Shown here piece after piece: positions 56,485 through 64,000 of a DNA stretch of 64,000 nucleotides (position 1 is its first letter; each line of letters starts with the position of its first letter). Position numbers and translations under genes: made by a program. The stretch lies in assembly GCA_013203595.1 (NCBI GenBank), contig JABMNT010000065.1, positions 1 through 64,000 on the forward strand, given 5' to 3'. The notes beneath the pieces are model-generated. The model searched no databases, was not told where the DNA came from, and saw only the letters and a list, made by a program, of their open reading frames with translations. The DNA is from Rhodospirillales bacterium. Lineage in GTDB: Bacteria; Pseudomonadota; Alphaproteobacteria; Rhodospirillales; Casp-alpha2.

Positions 56485-56515
56485 TTTATAGGGCTTCCAG
56501 TCACGGCAAGGTCAA
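56485..56515 (-). promoter_or_regulatory. MerR/CueR-type promoter of the P1B ATPase
   Basis: On the minus strand TTGACC (56510-56515) and TATAAA (56485-56490) are separated by 19 bases rather than 17. The spacer contains a partial dyad (CCTTGCC with GGAAGCC). The over-long spacer with a dyad inside is the hallmark of promoters opened by MerR-family metal sensors such as CueR. The predicted 5' leader is about 35 bases. No MerR-type gene is in the window. Confidence 0.7.
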
Positions 56516-56767
56516 TAGCTGATTATATCGGTTTTCGGCGATTTTGGGTTGCGTTGTGGAAACTTTTTGAGGGCGGGGAAAAAGCTGCTGTTAATTACCG
56601 CCAGAAGGTTGCGCTGTGGTTCAGCCGAGATAATTCATCTGAAAACACCAGGGGCTAAGTGGCTGGCTGGGGAAAAGGCGGGCCCGAAACATAGCAATTT
56701 ACGCGGGCTAAAAATCCGCTAACATGGGCGGTACTGAAACAGTTGTCTGCACAGGGAAGGGTTGGAT
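56516..56767. other. Intergenic region between the P1B ATPase and the second DLH gene
   Basis: About 250 bases past the MerR-type promoter, mixed in composition, with no gene, repeat or strong hairpin that I can identify. It must contain the plus-strand promoter for the DLH/PhyH genes, but none stands out. Confidence 0.4.
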
Positions 56768-57487
56768 GTGTACCGTATTGAAACCGTCGTCGTAAACGGC
56801 AGCCCGATGGAGGTTTTTCTGTTTGATCCGGCCGGCGACGGGCCGCATCCGGGGCTGATCCTGGCCCAGCATATCCCGGTCGGCCATACTGGCGTGGAAA
56901 ACGATACCTTCACCCTGAAGACCGCCGAACGGTTTGCCGAAAACGGTTTTGCCGTGGCAGTGCCGTTCATCTTTCACTGGTGGCCGAAGGAGGCCGATAT
57001 CCAGGTCAAACGCGACGGATTTCGCGATGACTGGACGGTGCCGGATCTGCAGGCCAGTTTTGATTTGCTGGCCGCGCAGACGGGCGTGGACGGCGACCGC
57101 ATCGGTATTGTCGGCCATTGCTGGGGTGGGCGCGTGGCCTGGCTGGGGGCCGCCCATAATGCCCGGCTCAGGGCCTGTGCAATCTTTTATGGGGGCCGGG
57201 TCAAACTGGCCATGGGGCCGGAAACACCACCGGCGATTGATCTGGCCGGGCAAATCAAATGTCCGGTCATGGGGTTTTTCGGAAACGACGACCAGAACCC
57301 GCCACCGGAAGATGTCGATGCTTATGAGAAGGCGCTTGAGGGCGCCGGGGTTGTTCATACGTTTCACCGCTATGACGATGTCGGCCATGCCTTTCAGTGT
57401 TTCACCAACCCGGACCGCTACAAGCCCGACGCCAGCGAGGATGCCTGGCTGAAGGTTCTGGACTTTTTAAACCGCACATTGGGCTAG
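56768..57487 (+). CDS. Dienelactone hydrolase family protein, second copy
   Basis: A 239-residue DLH-family protein starting at GTG 56768 (AGGGAAGGG six bases upstream; a TTG two codons earlier is possible). The nucleophile elbow is GHCWGG (Cys118), GFFGNDD carries a likely acid and DVGHAFQC the histidine. The activating glutamate seen in the first copy (VQEIFG) is replaced here by LAQHIPVG, so the usual Glu is absent and the enzyme may be mechanistically altered. It is divergent from the P1B ATPase and followed by a 15-bp tandem repeat. Confidence 0.85.
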   Translation: MYRIETVVVNGSPMEVFLFDPAGDGPHPGLILAQHIPVGHTGVENDTFTLKTAERFAENGFAVAVPFIFHWWPKEADIQVKRDGFRDDWTVPDLQASFDLLAAQTGVDGDRIGIVGHCWGGRVAWLGAAHNARLRACAIFYGGRVKLAMGPETPPAIDLAGQIKCPVMGFFGNDDQNPPPEDVDAYEKALEGAGVVHTFHRYDDVGHAFQCFTNPDRYKPDASEDAWLKVLDFLNRTLG

Positions 57488-57540
57488 CGCCCGTTGGGCC
57501 AATGCCTGTTGGGCCAGTGCCCATAGGGCTAGCACCCCTT
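57481..57540. repeat. Four tandem copies of a 15-bp repeat after the DLH stop
   Basis: Units at 57481-57495, 57496-57510, 57511-57525 and 57526-57540 share GGGC(T/C)AGYGCCC-type sequence, each with a small GGGC/GCCC inverted repeat. The DLH stop codon falls in the first copy. The spacer before the PhyH gene is otherwise about 28 bases. It is likely non-coding; the frame through it gives an artificial GLAPV-type peptide. Confidence 0.85.
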
Positions 57541-57568
57541 GCGGCCATTACGACAGAGAGGAGATGCC

Positions 57569-58357
57569 ATGCAACTGACAGCCGAGCAACTGGAGACCTT
57601 TGATAAGGACGGATATCTGTTTTTTCCGGGCCAGTTTTCACCCGCTGAGGCGGCGCTGCTGAAACGCGAAGCGGAAGCCGTCTATGCCATGGAGCGCAAG
57701 GAGGTCTGGCGGGAAAGTTCCGGCGTCGCCCGTACCGCCTTTGCCGCCCATACCTATAACGAAGGGTTCCGCCGGCTGGGCGCGCATCCGCGCCTGATCG
57801 AGCCGGTTGAGCAGGTCCTGGATGGCCCGGTTTACATGCATCAATACAAGGTCAACGCCAAGGCCGCCTTCGACGGCGATGTCTGGCAATGGCATCAGGA
57901 TTATGGAACCTGGAAGCGGGACGACGAGATGCCGGAACCCCGGGCCATGAACATTGCGGTATTTCTCGACGATGTAACCGCCGCCAATGGACCCTTGCTG
58001 TTCATTCCGGGCAGTCACAAAATGGGTGTTATCGACGCCGGTCACGACCTGCAGACCACCTCTTACCCGCTGTGGACTCTCGACCGGGACAAGGTGACGG
58101 AACTGGCGGCGCGGGGCGGCTGTGTGGCGCCGACCGGGCCGGCCGGCAGCATGCTGATGTTTTCGTCTTTGCTGGTCCATGCCAGCCCGGCCAACATATC
58201 ACCGCTCGGGCGGATCATTGTTTATTTGTCGCTCTGCCATGTGGATAACCACATCCGCGCGTTTAACCGGGAAGACTGGATCGCCCATCGGGATTTCACG
58301 CCAATCAAAGCACTGGACGATAACTGTCTGAGTGAATTGATGGCGGAGACCGTTTAA
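57569..58357 (+). CDS. Phytanoyl-CoA dioxygenase (PhyH) family protein
   Basis: A 262-residue Fe(II)/2-oxoglutarate-dependent oxygenase fold. The metal-binding HxD is in WQWHQDYGTWKRDDEMP and the distal histidine in LVHASPANIS. FDKDGYLFFPGQFS at the start and FIPGSHKMGV are family marks. The WHQDYGTW stretch resembles the ectoine-hydroxylase branch in shape but differs in sequence. The start at 57569 follows GAGAGGAGATGCC. Substrate unknown; it may act on a small molecule related to the preceding DLH. Confidence 0.87.
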   Translation: MQLTAEQLETFDKDGYLFFPGQFSPAEAALLKREAEAVYAMERKEVWRESSGVARTAFAAHTYNEGFRRLGAHPRLIEPVEQVLDGPVYMHQYKVNAKAAFDGDVWQWHQDYGTWKRDDEMPEPRAMNIAVFLDDVTAANGPLLFIPGSHKMGVIDAGHDLQTTSYPLWTLDRDKVTELAARGGCVAPTGPAGSMLMFSSLLVHASPANISPLGRIIVYLSLCHVDNHIRAFNREDWIAHRDFTPIKALDDNCLSELMAETV

Positions 58358-58404
58358 GTGCCGATAGCGGGCTGACCGGGGCGCGGTAAAGGACAGGTCA
58401 AATC

Positions 58405-59550
58405 ATGGCCATGACTGCTTGCCTCAAGGGGGCGCACCGCCTGACCTGGATGGGTCTGGTGCTTTTGCTTGTGGTGTTCGCTGGCGGATCGCCGAACGCC
58501 CGGGAGAGCACCTGTTCGCAGCCTGCGGCCGTCTGTCAGGCCCGCGCAGCCGTTTTTCGCATTGCCGGCTTTGATCCTCTGGGAAGCGCCGTTCGCATCA
58601 GTGAAACCGAGCTTGTCACCGCCCGCCATGTGGTTGCCGATCATAAAATCGTTGATCTGTTTCTTGATGATGGATCAAAGATCAGCGCCGATGTGGTGCC
58701 GACCGCCTATGGCGGCGACCTGATACTGCTGAAAAGCAACGGACTGCCGGCGGGCCCGGTTCTGAGTCCGGCTGAGGTTCGGCAGGGGGATCTCCTGTAT
58801 GCCATTGGCGCCGACATGGCGTCGGGCACGGTGCGTGCCTATGCGCCGGGGCCGGTACTGCTGATGCCAGCCGCCGGCAAACCTCTGGCACGGCTGCACC
58901 ATGCGGCATTCAACCAGCCCGGCAACAGCGGCGGAGCCCTGGTTGACGGGCACGGAAACTGGGTGGGCCTTCTGGTTGCCGGTGGCGAGGGGCGCTTTGA
59001 GGCGATACCGGCAACCGAAATCGCGGTGCTGGTGCAGGAAAGCGGGGAGGGTTTTTCCGCAGCAAGCCAGCAGACGGGAGCCGCCGTGCGCCGCTGTGTC
59101 ATCGGCCTTGAAAAGCCGCTGGCGCCCCGGGACATAATGCCGGTGCCGGCCGCCCGGGACCTGGAAATCGCCTGCCTCGGAACCGGTAACCGACAGCTCT
59201 ATGATCTGGCGGCACAGCGTTTCGGTCAGCACGGCGATCCGGAACGGGCCATTAAGTTGTTTCAGTTGTCACTGGATCAGGACCCCAATGCCCTTAACAG
59301 CCGTCTTGGACTGGTGATAACCCTGCATTATCTCCGCCGCTACGCGGATGAAGTGCCGCACCTGCGGGTCCTGCTTGCCGATCTGCCGGAAAATATTCAG
59401 GTTCTGTGGTTTGCCGTGCAGGCGGGCGCCAGGAGCGGTGAACGGGATCTGGCGCAGACGGCTGTGATACGTCTTCAACGGCTAAACCCGGATATGGCGG
59501 CGGCAGCGGCGCGGTTACTGGAAAGCGTGGCACCAGCAAAGTCGCAATAG
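58405..59550 (+). CDS. Exported trypsin-like serine protease with TPR-like C-terminus
   Basis: A 381-residue secreted protein. A signal peptide runs to about residue 33. The chymotrypsin-fold domain has His75 (VTARHVVADH), Asp105 (YGGDLILLK) and Ser175 (NQPGNSGGALV), a complete triad. From about residue 255 the sequence becomes helical, with TPR-like pairs (LYDLAAQRFGQHGDPERAIKLFQLSLDQDPNALNSRLGLVITLHYL). This suggests a periplasmic protease whose repeat domain recruits partners. It faces the convergent lipoprotein gene 14 bases away. Confidence 0.85.
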   Translation: MAMTACLKGAHRLTWMGLVLLLVVFAGGSPNARESTCSQPAAVCQARAAVFRIAGFDPLGSAVRISETELVTARHVVADHKIVDLFLDDGSKISADVVPTAYGGDLILLKSNGLPAGPVLSPAEVRQGDLLYAIGADMASGTVRAYAPGPVLLMPAAGKPLARLHHAAFNQPGNSGGALVDGHGNWVGLLVAGGEGRFEAIPATEIAVLVQESGEGFSAASQQTGAAVRRCVIGLEKPLAPRDIMPVPAARDLEIACLGTGNRQLYDLAAQRFGQHGDPERAIKLFQLSLDQDPNALNSRLGLVITLHYLRRYADEVPHLRVLLADLPENIQVLWFAVQAGARSGERDLAQTAVIRLQRLNPDMAAAAARLLESVAPAKSQ

Positions 59551-59564
59551 GCGAAAGCGCGGCT

Positions 59565-60152
59565 TCAGCCGCGGGTTTGTTTGCGCCGCTGCTGAAACAG
59601 CTGCAACTGTTCACGGGTCAGAACAAATCCGCCATAAATCAAATAGTCCTTACCGGCCCGGTCCGGGCTGACGTCCAGTTCAATGATGTTGGGTTGGTTT
59701 CTGAAGGTGAATTTTGACTGATTGCCCTGAAAGGCCACTTCAATATCGTATTTTTCGTGCATCAGGATATTCTTGTTCAGATCCGTAATCGAGATGAAGT
59801 AGGGGTAGCGGGCCTTTCGGGTGGTGTTTGCAGGCCCCCGTGAGGCGACGAAGTTGAAGACAACCTCGACCTGCATTTTGCCGATGCCGGTTTTTTTGTC
59901 GACTTTTGTCAGGCAGGCCAGACCCATATTATCGATGCGCCCTTCAAAATCCACATCTGTCAGATCGCGACCGTCGCCTTCGCGGTAAACCGTGAGTTCG
60001 GACGCGGCGGCCAAAATGCGGTTTTCCGGACAGGGTGGAATCGGTGGAGGGTTGAAGACGTCGGTGACTTTCTCGGTCACCCCACAACCGCCCAACAGGA
60101 AAATCGCGGCGACTGCCAGGGCAAAGGGGAGGCGGCGTTTCGTGTTGATCAT
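59565..60152 (-). CDS. Lipoprotein of unknown function
   Basis: A 195-residue predicted outer- or inner-membrane lipoprotein. I chose ATG 60152, which gives a normal signal peptide with lipobox LLGGC (residue 22). After a short proline-rich stretch (PPPIPPCPENRI), the rest is beta-rich (YREGDGRDLTDVDFEGRIDNMG, GKMQVEVVFNFVASRGPA, YDIEVAFQGNQSKFTF). No domain is recognised. An in-frame upstream ATG (60200) would bury the signal. Confidence 0.75.
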   Translation of the reverse strand: MINTKRRLPFALAVAAIFLLGGCGVTEKVTDVFNPPPIPPCPENRILAAASELTVYREGDGRDLTDVDFEGRIDNMGLACLTKVDKKTGIGKMQVEVVFNFVASRGPANTTRKARYPYFISITDLNKNILMHEKYDIEVAFQGNQSKFTFRNQPNIIELDVSPDRAGKDYLIYGGFVLTREQLQLFQQRRKQTRG

Positions 60153-60282
60153 AGGTATGATTCCGGCTGTCCGTGCAAATTCAGATAGGTGCCATTTCAA
60201 TGGTCGCGAAGTCTAGATTATAGGCGCGGGTCCAGCAAGTGCCGGGGGTAATCTAATGCGGGTTGCGTCCATTGAAACCCGG

Positions 60283-61341
60283 CTAGGCGGCCTTGTCGGC
60301 GCGCAGGATCATGCCGAACAGGTCGCGCGGGTCATCCGGGTCGGCCAGCATATCGAGGTTTTCAAAAAACACGGAGCCCTGCAACTTGCTGCGCACGTAG
60401 CGCAATGCGGAAAAGTCCTCCGTCGCAAAGCCGACGGAATCGAACAGCGTTATCTGCTGGCGGTTCTGCCGGCCGGGGGCGTCACCGGCGATGACCTGCC
60501 ACAGTTCGGTTACCGGATGGTCGGCGGCGAGTTGTTGGATCTCGCCTTCTATCCGGCTTTGCGGCGTGTACTCGACAAAAATATCGGCGCGCAGCAGGAT
60601 GTCGTGGTGTAACTCGGTCTTGCCGGGGCAATCCCCTCCGACCGCGTTGATGTGGGTGCCGCTGCCAACCATGTTGTCGACCAGGATCGTCGCGTATTGT
60701 TTGTCGGCGGTGACCGTCGTGATGATCTGCGCCCCTTCAACCGCGGTTTCAGCGCTTTTGCATGCTTTGATTTCAAACCCTTTGTCCGACAAATTCTGGC
60801 GGCATTTTTCTGTCGCCTGGGGATCGATGTCGAAAAGCCGGAGTTTGTTCACGCCGAGCAGGGCCTTGAAAGCCATCGCCTGAAATTCGGATTGCGCCCC
60901 ATTGCCGATAATCGCCATGCAGTCGGCATTCTCCGGCGCCAGATATTTGGCCGCCAGGGCCGAGGTGGCGGCGGTTCTGAGCGCCGTGAGGATTGTCATT
61001 TCTGAGAACAGCACGGGATAGCCGTTATCGACCCGCGACAGCATACCGAACCCGGTCACCGTCTGCAGGCCGTTGCGGGTGTTCTGCGGGTGGCCGTTGA
61101 CATATTTGAACCCGTAAACGTCACCATCGCTCGTCGGCATCAGTTCGATGACGCCCTCTGTGGAATGCGAGGCAACGCGGGCTGTTTTATCAAACAGCTG
61201 CCAGCGTTTGAAATCATCCTCGATAAATCCGCCAAGTTCGCGCAGGAACGTTTCAATGCCGACGTCGAGGACGAGATTCATCATATTCTCGACACTGACG
61301 AAGGGAACGATATTTATGTTTTTAGACAGCGATGCGGTCAT
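60283..61341 (-). CDS. Ornithine cyclodeaminase
   Basis: A 352-residue NAD-dependent enzyme of the OCD/mu-crystallin family, turning ornithine into proline plus ammonia. The Rossmann segment is MAIIGNGAQSEFQAMAFKALLGV. GSGTHINAVGGDCPGKTEL carries the substrate/acid region, and YGFKYVNGHPQNTRNG near the start is typical. I chose ATG 61341, which overlaps the arginase stop by 20 bases. Alanine dehydrogenases of the same family are an alternative, but the arginase partner supports ornithine. Confidence 0.9.
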   Translation of the reverse strand: MTASLSKNINIVPFVSVENMMNLVLDVGIETFLRELGGFIEDDFKRWQLFDKTARVASHSTEGVIELMPTSDGDVYGFKYVNGHPQNTRNGLQTVTGFGMLSRVDNGYPVLFSEMTILTALRTAATSALAAKYLAPENADCMAIIGNGAQSEFQAMAFKALLGVNKLRLFDIDPQATEKCRQNLSDKGFEIKACKSAETAVEGAQIITTVTADKQYATILVDNMVGSGTHINAVGGDCPGKTELHHDILLRADIFVEYTPQSRIEGEIQQLAADHPVTELWQVIAGDAPGRQNRQQITLFDSVGFATEDFSALRYVRSKLQGSVFFENLDMLADPDDPRDLFGMILRADKAA

Positions 61342-62278
61342 GGCTTGATAATCCTTGTGTGGTGTCGAAGACCTGTTGGCCAAACAGGCTGGCAACAAGC
61401 CCGACAATCAGTTTGGCGGTACGTCCGCGTTCGTCGAGAAAAGGGTTCAGTTCGGAAATGTCGAGAGATGTCACAAGTCCGCTGTCAAACAGCAACTCCA
61501 TAATAAGATGGGCTTCGCGGAAATTAACCCCGCCGGGAACGGCGGTTCCAACCGCAGGGGCCATTTCAGGGTCAAGGAAATCGACATCCAGGCTGACATG
61601 TAAATCACCGCCGGCCCGGTGCACCCGGTCCAGGAAAGCCAGCAGCGGCGGTGCCACGCCATATTGATCAATCGCCCGCATGTCATGGATTTCAATTCGC
61701 GTTTGTTTGATGCGCGCCCGTTCCGACGGGTCGACGGAGCGGATTCCCATCATGCAGATGTTCTCCGGCCTGATCGGCACGCACGGCGCCGGCAGCACCT
61801 CATCGAAACCGGGGGTGCCGATCACATAGGCGACCGGTGTGCCATGCAGGTTGCCGGTGTCGGTGCTGGCAAGGGTCTGAAAATCGGTATGGGCATCAAG
61901 CCAGAGGACGAACTGTTCTCGCCCGCTTTGCGCCGCGCGACGGGCCAGAGCCGGCAGAAATCCCGCGGCAATGGTGTGATCACCACCCATGAAAATAGGG
62001 ATGCACCGATCATTCAGGTGCTGTAGGCACAGGTTGTCGAGCAGACGGATGAGGGCTGCGTAATCAGCCAGGTGATGGACGGCGGGGTTGGCGTGGGTCA
62101 GCGCAGATGTCGGTTCCGCCCTGAAGTCGCCCATATCCTCAACCGTATAACCCAGATCACACAGCCGTTGCGATAGGCCGGCAGTCCGCAGGGCGTCGGG
62201 TCCCATCAGACAGCCATTCTGACGGCCACCGGTATCAGCTGGTGCGCCCACAAGGGCGATGAGGGGTCGATCTGTCAT
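61322..62278 (-). CDS. Arginase
   Basis: A 318-residue manganese enzyme splitting arginine to ornithine and urea. Metal ligands are in MGGDHTIAAG (His101), LDAHTDF (Asp128, His130, Asp132) and SLDVDFLDPEMAP. The GGVNFREAHLIMELL and LDISELNPFLD segments complete the ureohydrolase fold. The start at 62278 has CAGGAAACC upstream; more 5' in-frame codons lie in a very AT-rich leader and are unlikely. With the overlapping ornithine cyclodeaminase it forms an arginine-to-proline route controlled, by position, by the divergent Lrp/AsnC gene. Confidence 0.92.
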   Translation of the reverse strand: MTDRPLIALVGAPADTGGRQNGCLMGPDALRTAGLSQRLCDLGYTVEDMGDFRAEPTSALTHANPAVHHLADYAALIRLLDNLCLQHLNDRCIPIFMGGDHTIAAGFLPALARRAAQSGREQFVLWLDAHTDFQTLASTDTGNLHGTPVAYVIGTPGFDEVLPAPCVPIRPENICMMGIRSVDPSERARIKQTRIEIHDMRAIDQYGVAPPLLAFLDRVHRAGGDLHVSLDVDFLDPEMAPAVGTAVPGGVNFREAHLIMELLFDSGLVTSLDISELNPFLDERGRTAKLIVGLVASLFGQQVFDTTQGLSSHDRIAV

Positions 62279-62345
62279 TTTTGCGGTTTCCTGAATGGGG
62301 GGTTCAAAAGGCGTTTCAACATATTGAAAACAATACCTGACATTA

Positions 62346-62374
62346 ATGGCATTTATTAGGATATAAATTGCCAT
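62346..62374. promoter_or_regulatory. Inverted repeat between arginase and the Lrp/AsnC gene
   Basis: ATGGCATTTAT (62346-62356) and ATAAATTGCCAT (62363-62374) form an imperfect dyad (one extra base) with a six-base centre, in a very AT-rich 140-base region. Lrp/AsnC regulators bind such AT-rich dyads, so this is a plausible operator for both genes. Confidence 0.5.
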
Positions 62375-62418
62375 ATATGTTATAAAATTAATCAATATGA
62401 TAATCAAAAGGTGTCAAT

Positions 62419-62871
62419 ATGGATAAACTGGATCAAAAAATGATTGCAGCGCTGCGCCAGAATGCGCGCGCCTCGGTGTCGGATCTGGCCATCGAAATGG
62501 GCGTTTCTCGGGCCACCCTGCGCAACCGCATGGAACGCCTGGAGGCGAGCGGCGAAATTCTCGGTTATACTGTGGTGCTTAAAAGTGACAGTTCAGATAT
62601 GGCGGTGCGCGGCAATACGCTGATCGAAATAGAGGGCAAGGGCAACGAGCGGATCATTGCCATTCTCCGGGGCATTCCCGAGGTCCAGGCCATTCATTCA
62701 ACAAACGGACGCTGGGATCTTGTCGTTGAACTTGCCACCGACAGTCTGTCAGATCTGGATCGGGTACTGCGGCATATTCGGTTGATTGACGGGGTAACGA
62801 CCAGCGAAACAAACCTGTATCTGGCGACCCATCGCAGCAACAGGTCGGCGGCCCCTCAACCCCGAGGCTGA
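62419..62871 (+). CDS. Lrp/AsnC-family transcriptional regulator
   Basis: A 150-residue regulator: N-terminal helix-turn-helix (LDQKMIAALRQNARASVSDLAIEMGVSRATLRNRMERLEASGEILGYTV) followed by a RAM ligand-binding domain (IPEVQAIHSTNGRWDLVVELATDSLSDLDRVL). It is divergent from arginase over 140 bases and has AAAAGGTG before its start. It most likely senses arginine, ornithine or a related amino acid and controls arginase/OCD. Confidence 0.92.
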   Translation: MDKLDQKMIAALRQNARASVSDLAIEMGVSRATLRNRMERLEASGEILGYTVVLKSDSSDMAVRGNTLIEIEGKGNERIIAILRGIPEVQAIHSTNGRWDLVVELATDSLSDLDRVLRHIRLIDGVTTSETNLYLATHRSNRSAAPQPRG

Positions 62872-62907
62872 CCCGTGATCGTTCCGCCGCCGCTCCGCAG
62901 TGCAGCG

Positions 62908-64000
62908 TCAGTTGGCGAAGGGGTCGTCCTCCTGGCCCCTGCCCGGTGCGATTAATTCAATAAGGGTCTGGGCCAGTTTGGCCAGGGCACGGGCGCGGCT
63001 CCAGGCATTGTCGATGGATTTTCCTATTTTCAGACCCCGGTTGAAGGCATCCCAACCGGTTTTGGTGTCACCCTGGCGGGCCTGTTGAGCGGCCAGATCG
63101 GCAAACATCCAGACCCGCGACAGGCGGCTGCTGATGTCGTTGGTCGTCTTATCGGCCTGGGCTTCGGTCAGCTGCGCCCCCGGATCATCACCGGCGCGCC
63201 GTTGCTGGCTGGCAATTGACCACAGGGTATAGGCGCGCAGGCGATGATCGGCGATTTTTGCGGCGATCTCCGAGGCGCTGGTGAAGCGCGGCCACGGGAT
63301 GCCTGTGCCGGCATCCGGGCGTTGTCCGGGCACATTGCCCAGGCGTGTCACCGTCAACGCCAGCCGGCTTTGCGCGTAGGAGCGGGCATAGGGCAGTTTG
63401 ATCAATTCAATGGTCTGTTCCGCCAGACTCAACGTGCGGCGCAATTCATCAGGCGGGCTTGCCACGGATTGGGCATCGAGAATATGGCTGAGAATTGTTG
63501 CCCGATACCGGGGCTCTATGGTTTCTGCCGTTTTCAGTGCCTGTTCGGTTTCACCGCGATCGGCCATGGCTTTTGCGATGGCCATCAGGACCGGATCACG
63601 CTCTGATTTTTCAGTGATTTCCACCAATACCTTCAGGGCGTCTGCCGCGCGTCCCAGACTTGCCAGGGTGGTCGCGATATGGCGCAGCCCTAACAGGCGC
63701 TGCTTTTCATCTGCCAGTGCCCGGCTTTGGGTTTCGCTGCTGGTCAGCAACTGGTTGGTCCGGATCGGGCTTCCTGTCTGGTGAAAAACCAGGGCAACCT
63801 GCATTTTTAGGGAGATTTGCTTGGTCGGTGGTTGCACCTCCTCGATCATGGCAAGCAACGCGCTGGCGGCGGCCCGGGTTGCCAGTTTGTCGCCCTGGCG
63901 GGCATGAATCTGAGAAATTGTCGCCAAAGCCTCTGCACGTTTTTCGGCGTCCGGAATGATGTTGACCGCTTCCAGGGCCTGGGCGGAGTTGCCGGCCGCC
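62908..64000 (-). CDS. Helical-repeat (TPR-like) protein, 5' end outside the window
   Basis: The reading frame is open to the right edge of the window, so the start lies beyond 64000. At least 364 residues are visible, rich in alanine and leucine with a roughly 30-40-residue helical periodicity; AEALATISQIHARQGD and ALKTAETIEPRYRATILSHIL are examples of the units. The gene ends with RGQEDDPFAN. It is convergent with the Lrp/AsnC gene. No catalytic motif is seen; likely a scaffold, possibly exported, which cannot be checked without the N-terminus. Confidence 0.7.
   Translation of the reverse strand, partial: AAGNSAQALEAVNIIPDAEKRAEALATISQIHARQGDKLATRAAASALLAMIEEVQPPTKQISLKMQVALVFHQTGSPIRTNQLLTSSETQSRALADEKQRLLGLRHIATTLASLGRAADALKVLVEITEKSERDPVLMAIAKAMADRGETEQALKTAETIEPRYRATILSHILDAQSVASPPDELRRTLSLAEQTIELIKLPYARSYAQSRLALTVTRLGNVPGQRPDAGTGIPWPRFTSASEIAAKIADHRLRAYTLWSIASQQRRAGDDPGAQLTEAQADKTTNDISSRLSRVWMFADLAAQQARQGDTKTGWDAFNRGLKIGKSIDNAWSRARALAKLAQTLIELIAPGRGQEDDPFAN

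Noticed and set aside
57397-57603. A frame encoding GLAPV/GPMPV-type pentapeptide repeats
   Set aside because: The peptide periodicity comes directly from the 15-bp DNA repeat. The frame starts inside the DLH gene and runs into the PhyH gene.
57569-58357. PhyH protein as a proline hydroxylase working with arginase/OCD
   Set aside because: The genes are over 2 kb apart with unrelated genes between, and sequence alone cannot show the substrate.

Overview
The window reads as chromosomal DNA of a respiring alphaproteobacterium, most likely a Rhodospirillales-type organism; no search was run. The basis is the petABC order of the cytochrome bc1 operon, a napEDABC periplasmic nitrate reductase operon, the divergent block DUF1285/CoA-pyrophosphatase/DUF6111/CCA-transferase against MoxR/DUF58/DUF4159, a DUF1194 protein and generally GC-rich codon use. 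Coding density is high. I found no tRNA, rRNA, CRISPR array, transposase, integrase or phage gene, and no broken gene. The right-most gene runs off the window.

Layout. 0-0.45 kb: AT-richer gene-free leader with hairpins. 0.45-4.1 kb: tight operon DLH-mtnP-ICMT-like-GNAT-mtnA (methylthioadenosine salvage). 4.1-5.8 kb: SPOR lipoprotein and alpha carbonic anhydrase (minus). 6.0-8.8 kb: fused class II aldolase/short-chain dehydrogenase plus alpha/beta hydrolase. 8.8-11.1 kb: SLC13-type transporter and GNAT (minus). 11.2-13.8 kb: petABC (minus) with a clear terminator. 14.1-16.8 kb: trmL, hemF, panE and a convergent PilZ gene. 17.3-21.4 kb: napEDABC. 21.6-25.6 kb: SGNH hydrolase, then CCA transferase, GyrI-like, DUF6111, Nudix and DUF1285 (minus). 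25.6-32.4 kb: MoxR, DUF58 and two large membrane proteins. 32.4-35.0 kb: LysR regulator divergent from azoR and a xi-class GST. 35.1-38.2 kb: TauE/SafE, a lone flgG behind a sigma-54-type promoter, and an EEP phosphoesterase. 38.4-43.2 kb: hrpB, an MFS transporter and two EF-hand proteins. 43.4-48.3 kb: VOC, small conserved protein, DUF1194, aldo/keto reductase, flavin reductase, secreted orphan, pirin. 48.5-53.2 kb: gcvTHP under a tandem glycine riboswitch. 53.3-56.5 kb: membrane/cNMP-binding protein and a copper-type P1B ATPase with a MerR-type promoter. 56.8-60.2 kb: second DLH, PhyH dioxygenase, serine protease/TPR protein, lipoprotein. 60.3-62.9 kb: ornithine cyclodeaminase and arginase, divergent from an Lrp/AsnC regulator. 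62.9-64 kb: helical-repeat protein, partial.

How parts work together. Nitrate respiration would run quinol -> NapC -> NapB -> NapA, beside the bc1 complex. MtnP and MtnA turn methylthioadenosine into methylthioribulose-1-phosphate. The nearby aldolase/dehydrogenase fusion has the domain pair needed to split that sugar phosphate and handle the aldehyde, which suggests a one-polypeptide version of the DHAP shunt; this is inference. Arginase and ornithine cyclodeaminase form an arginine-to-proline route. GcvTHP is glycine-controlled. The MoxR block resembles an AAA+ chaperone system with large membrane partners whose job is not established.
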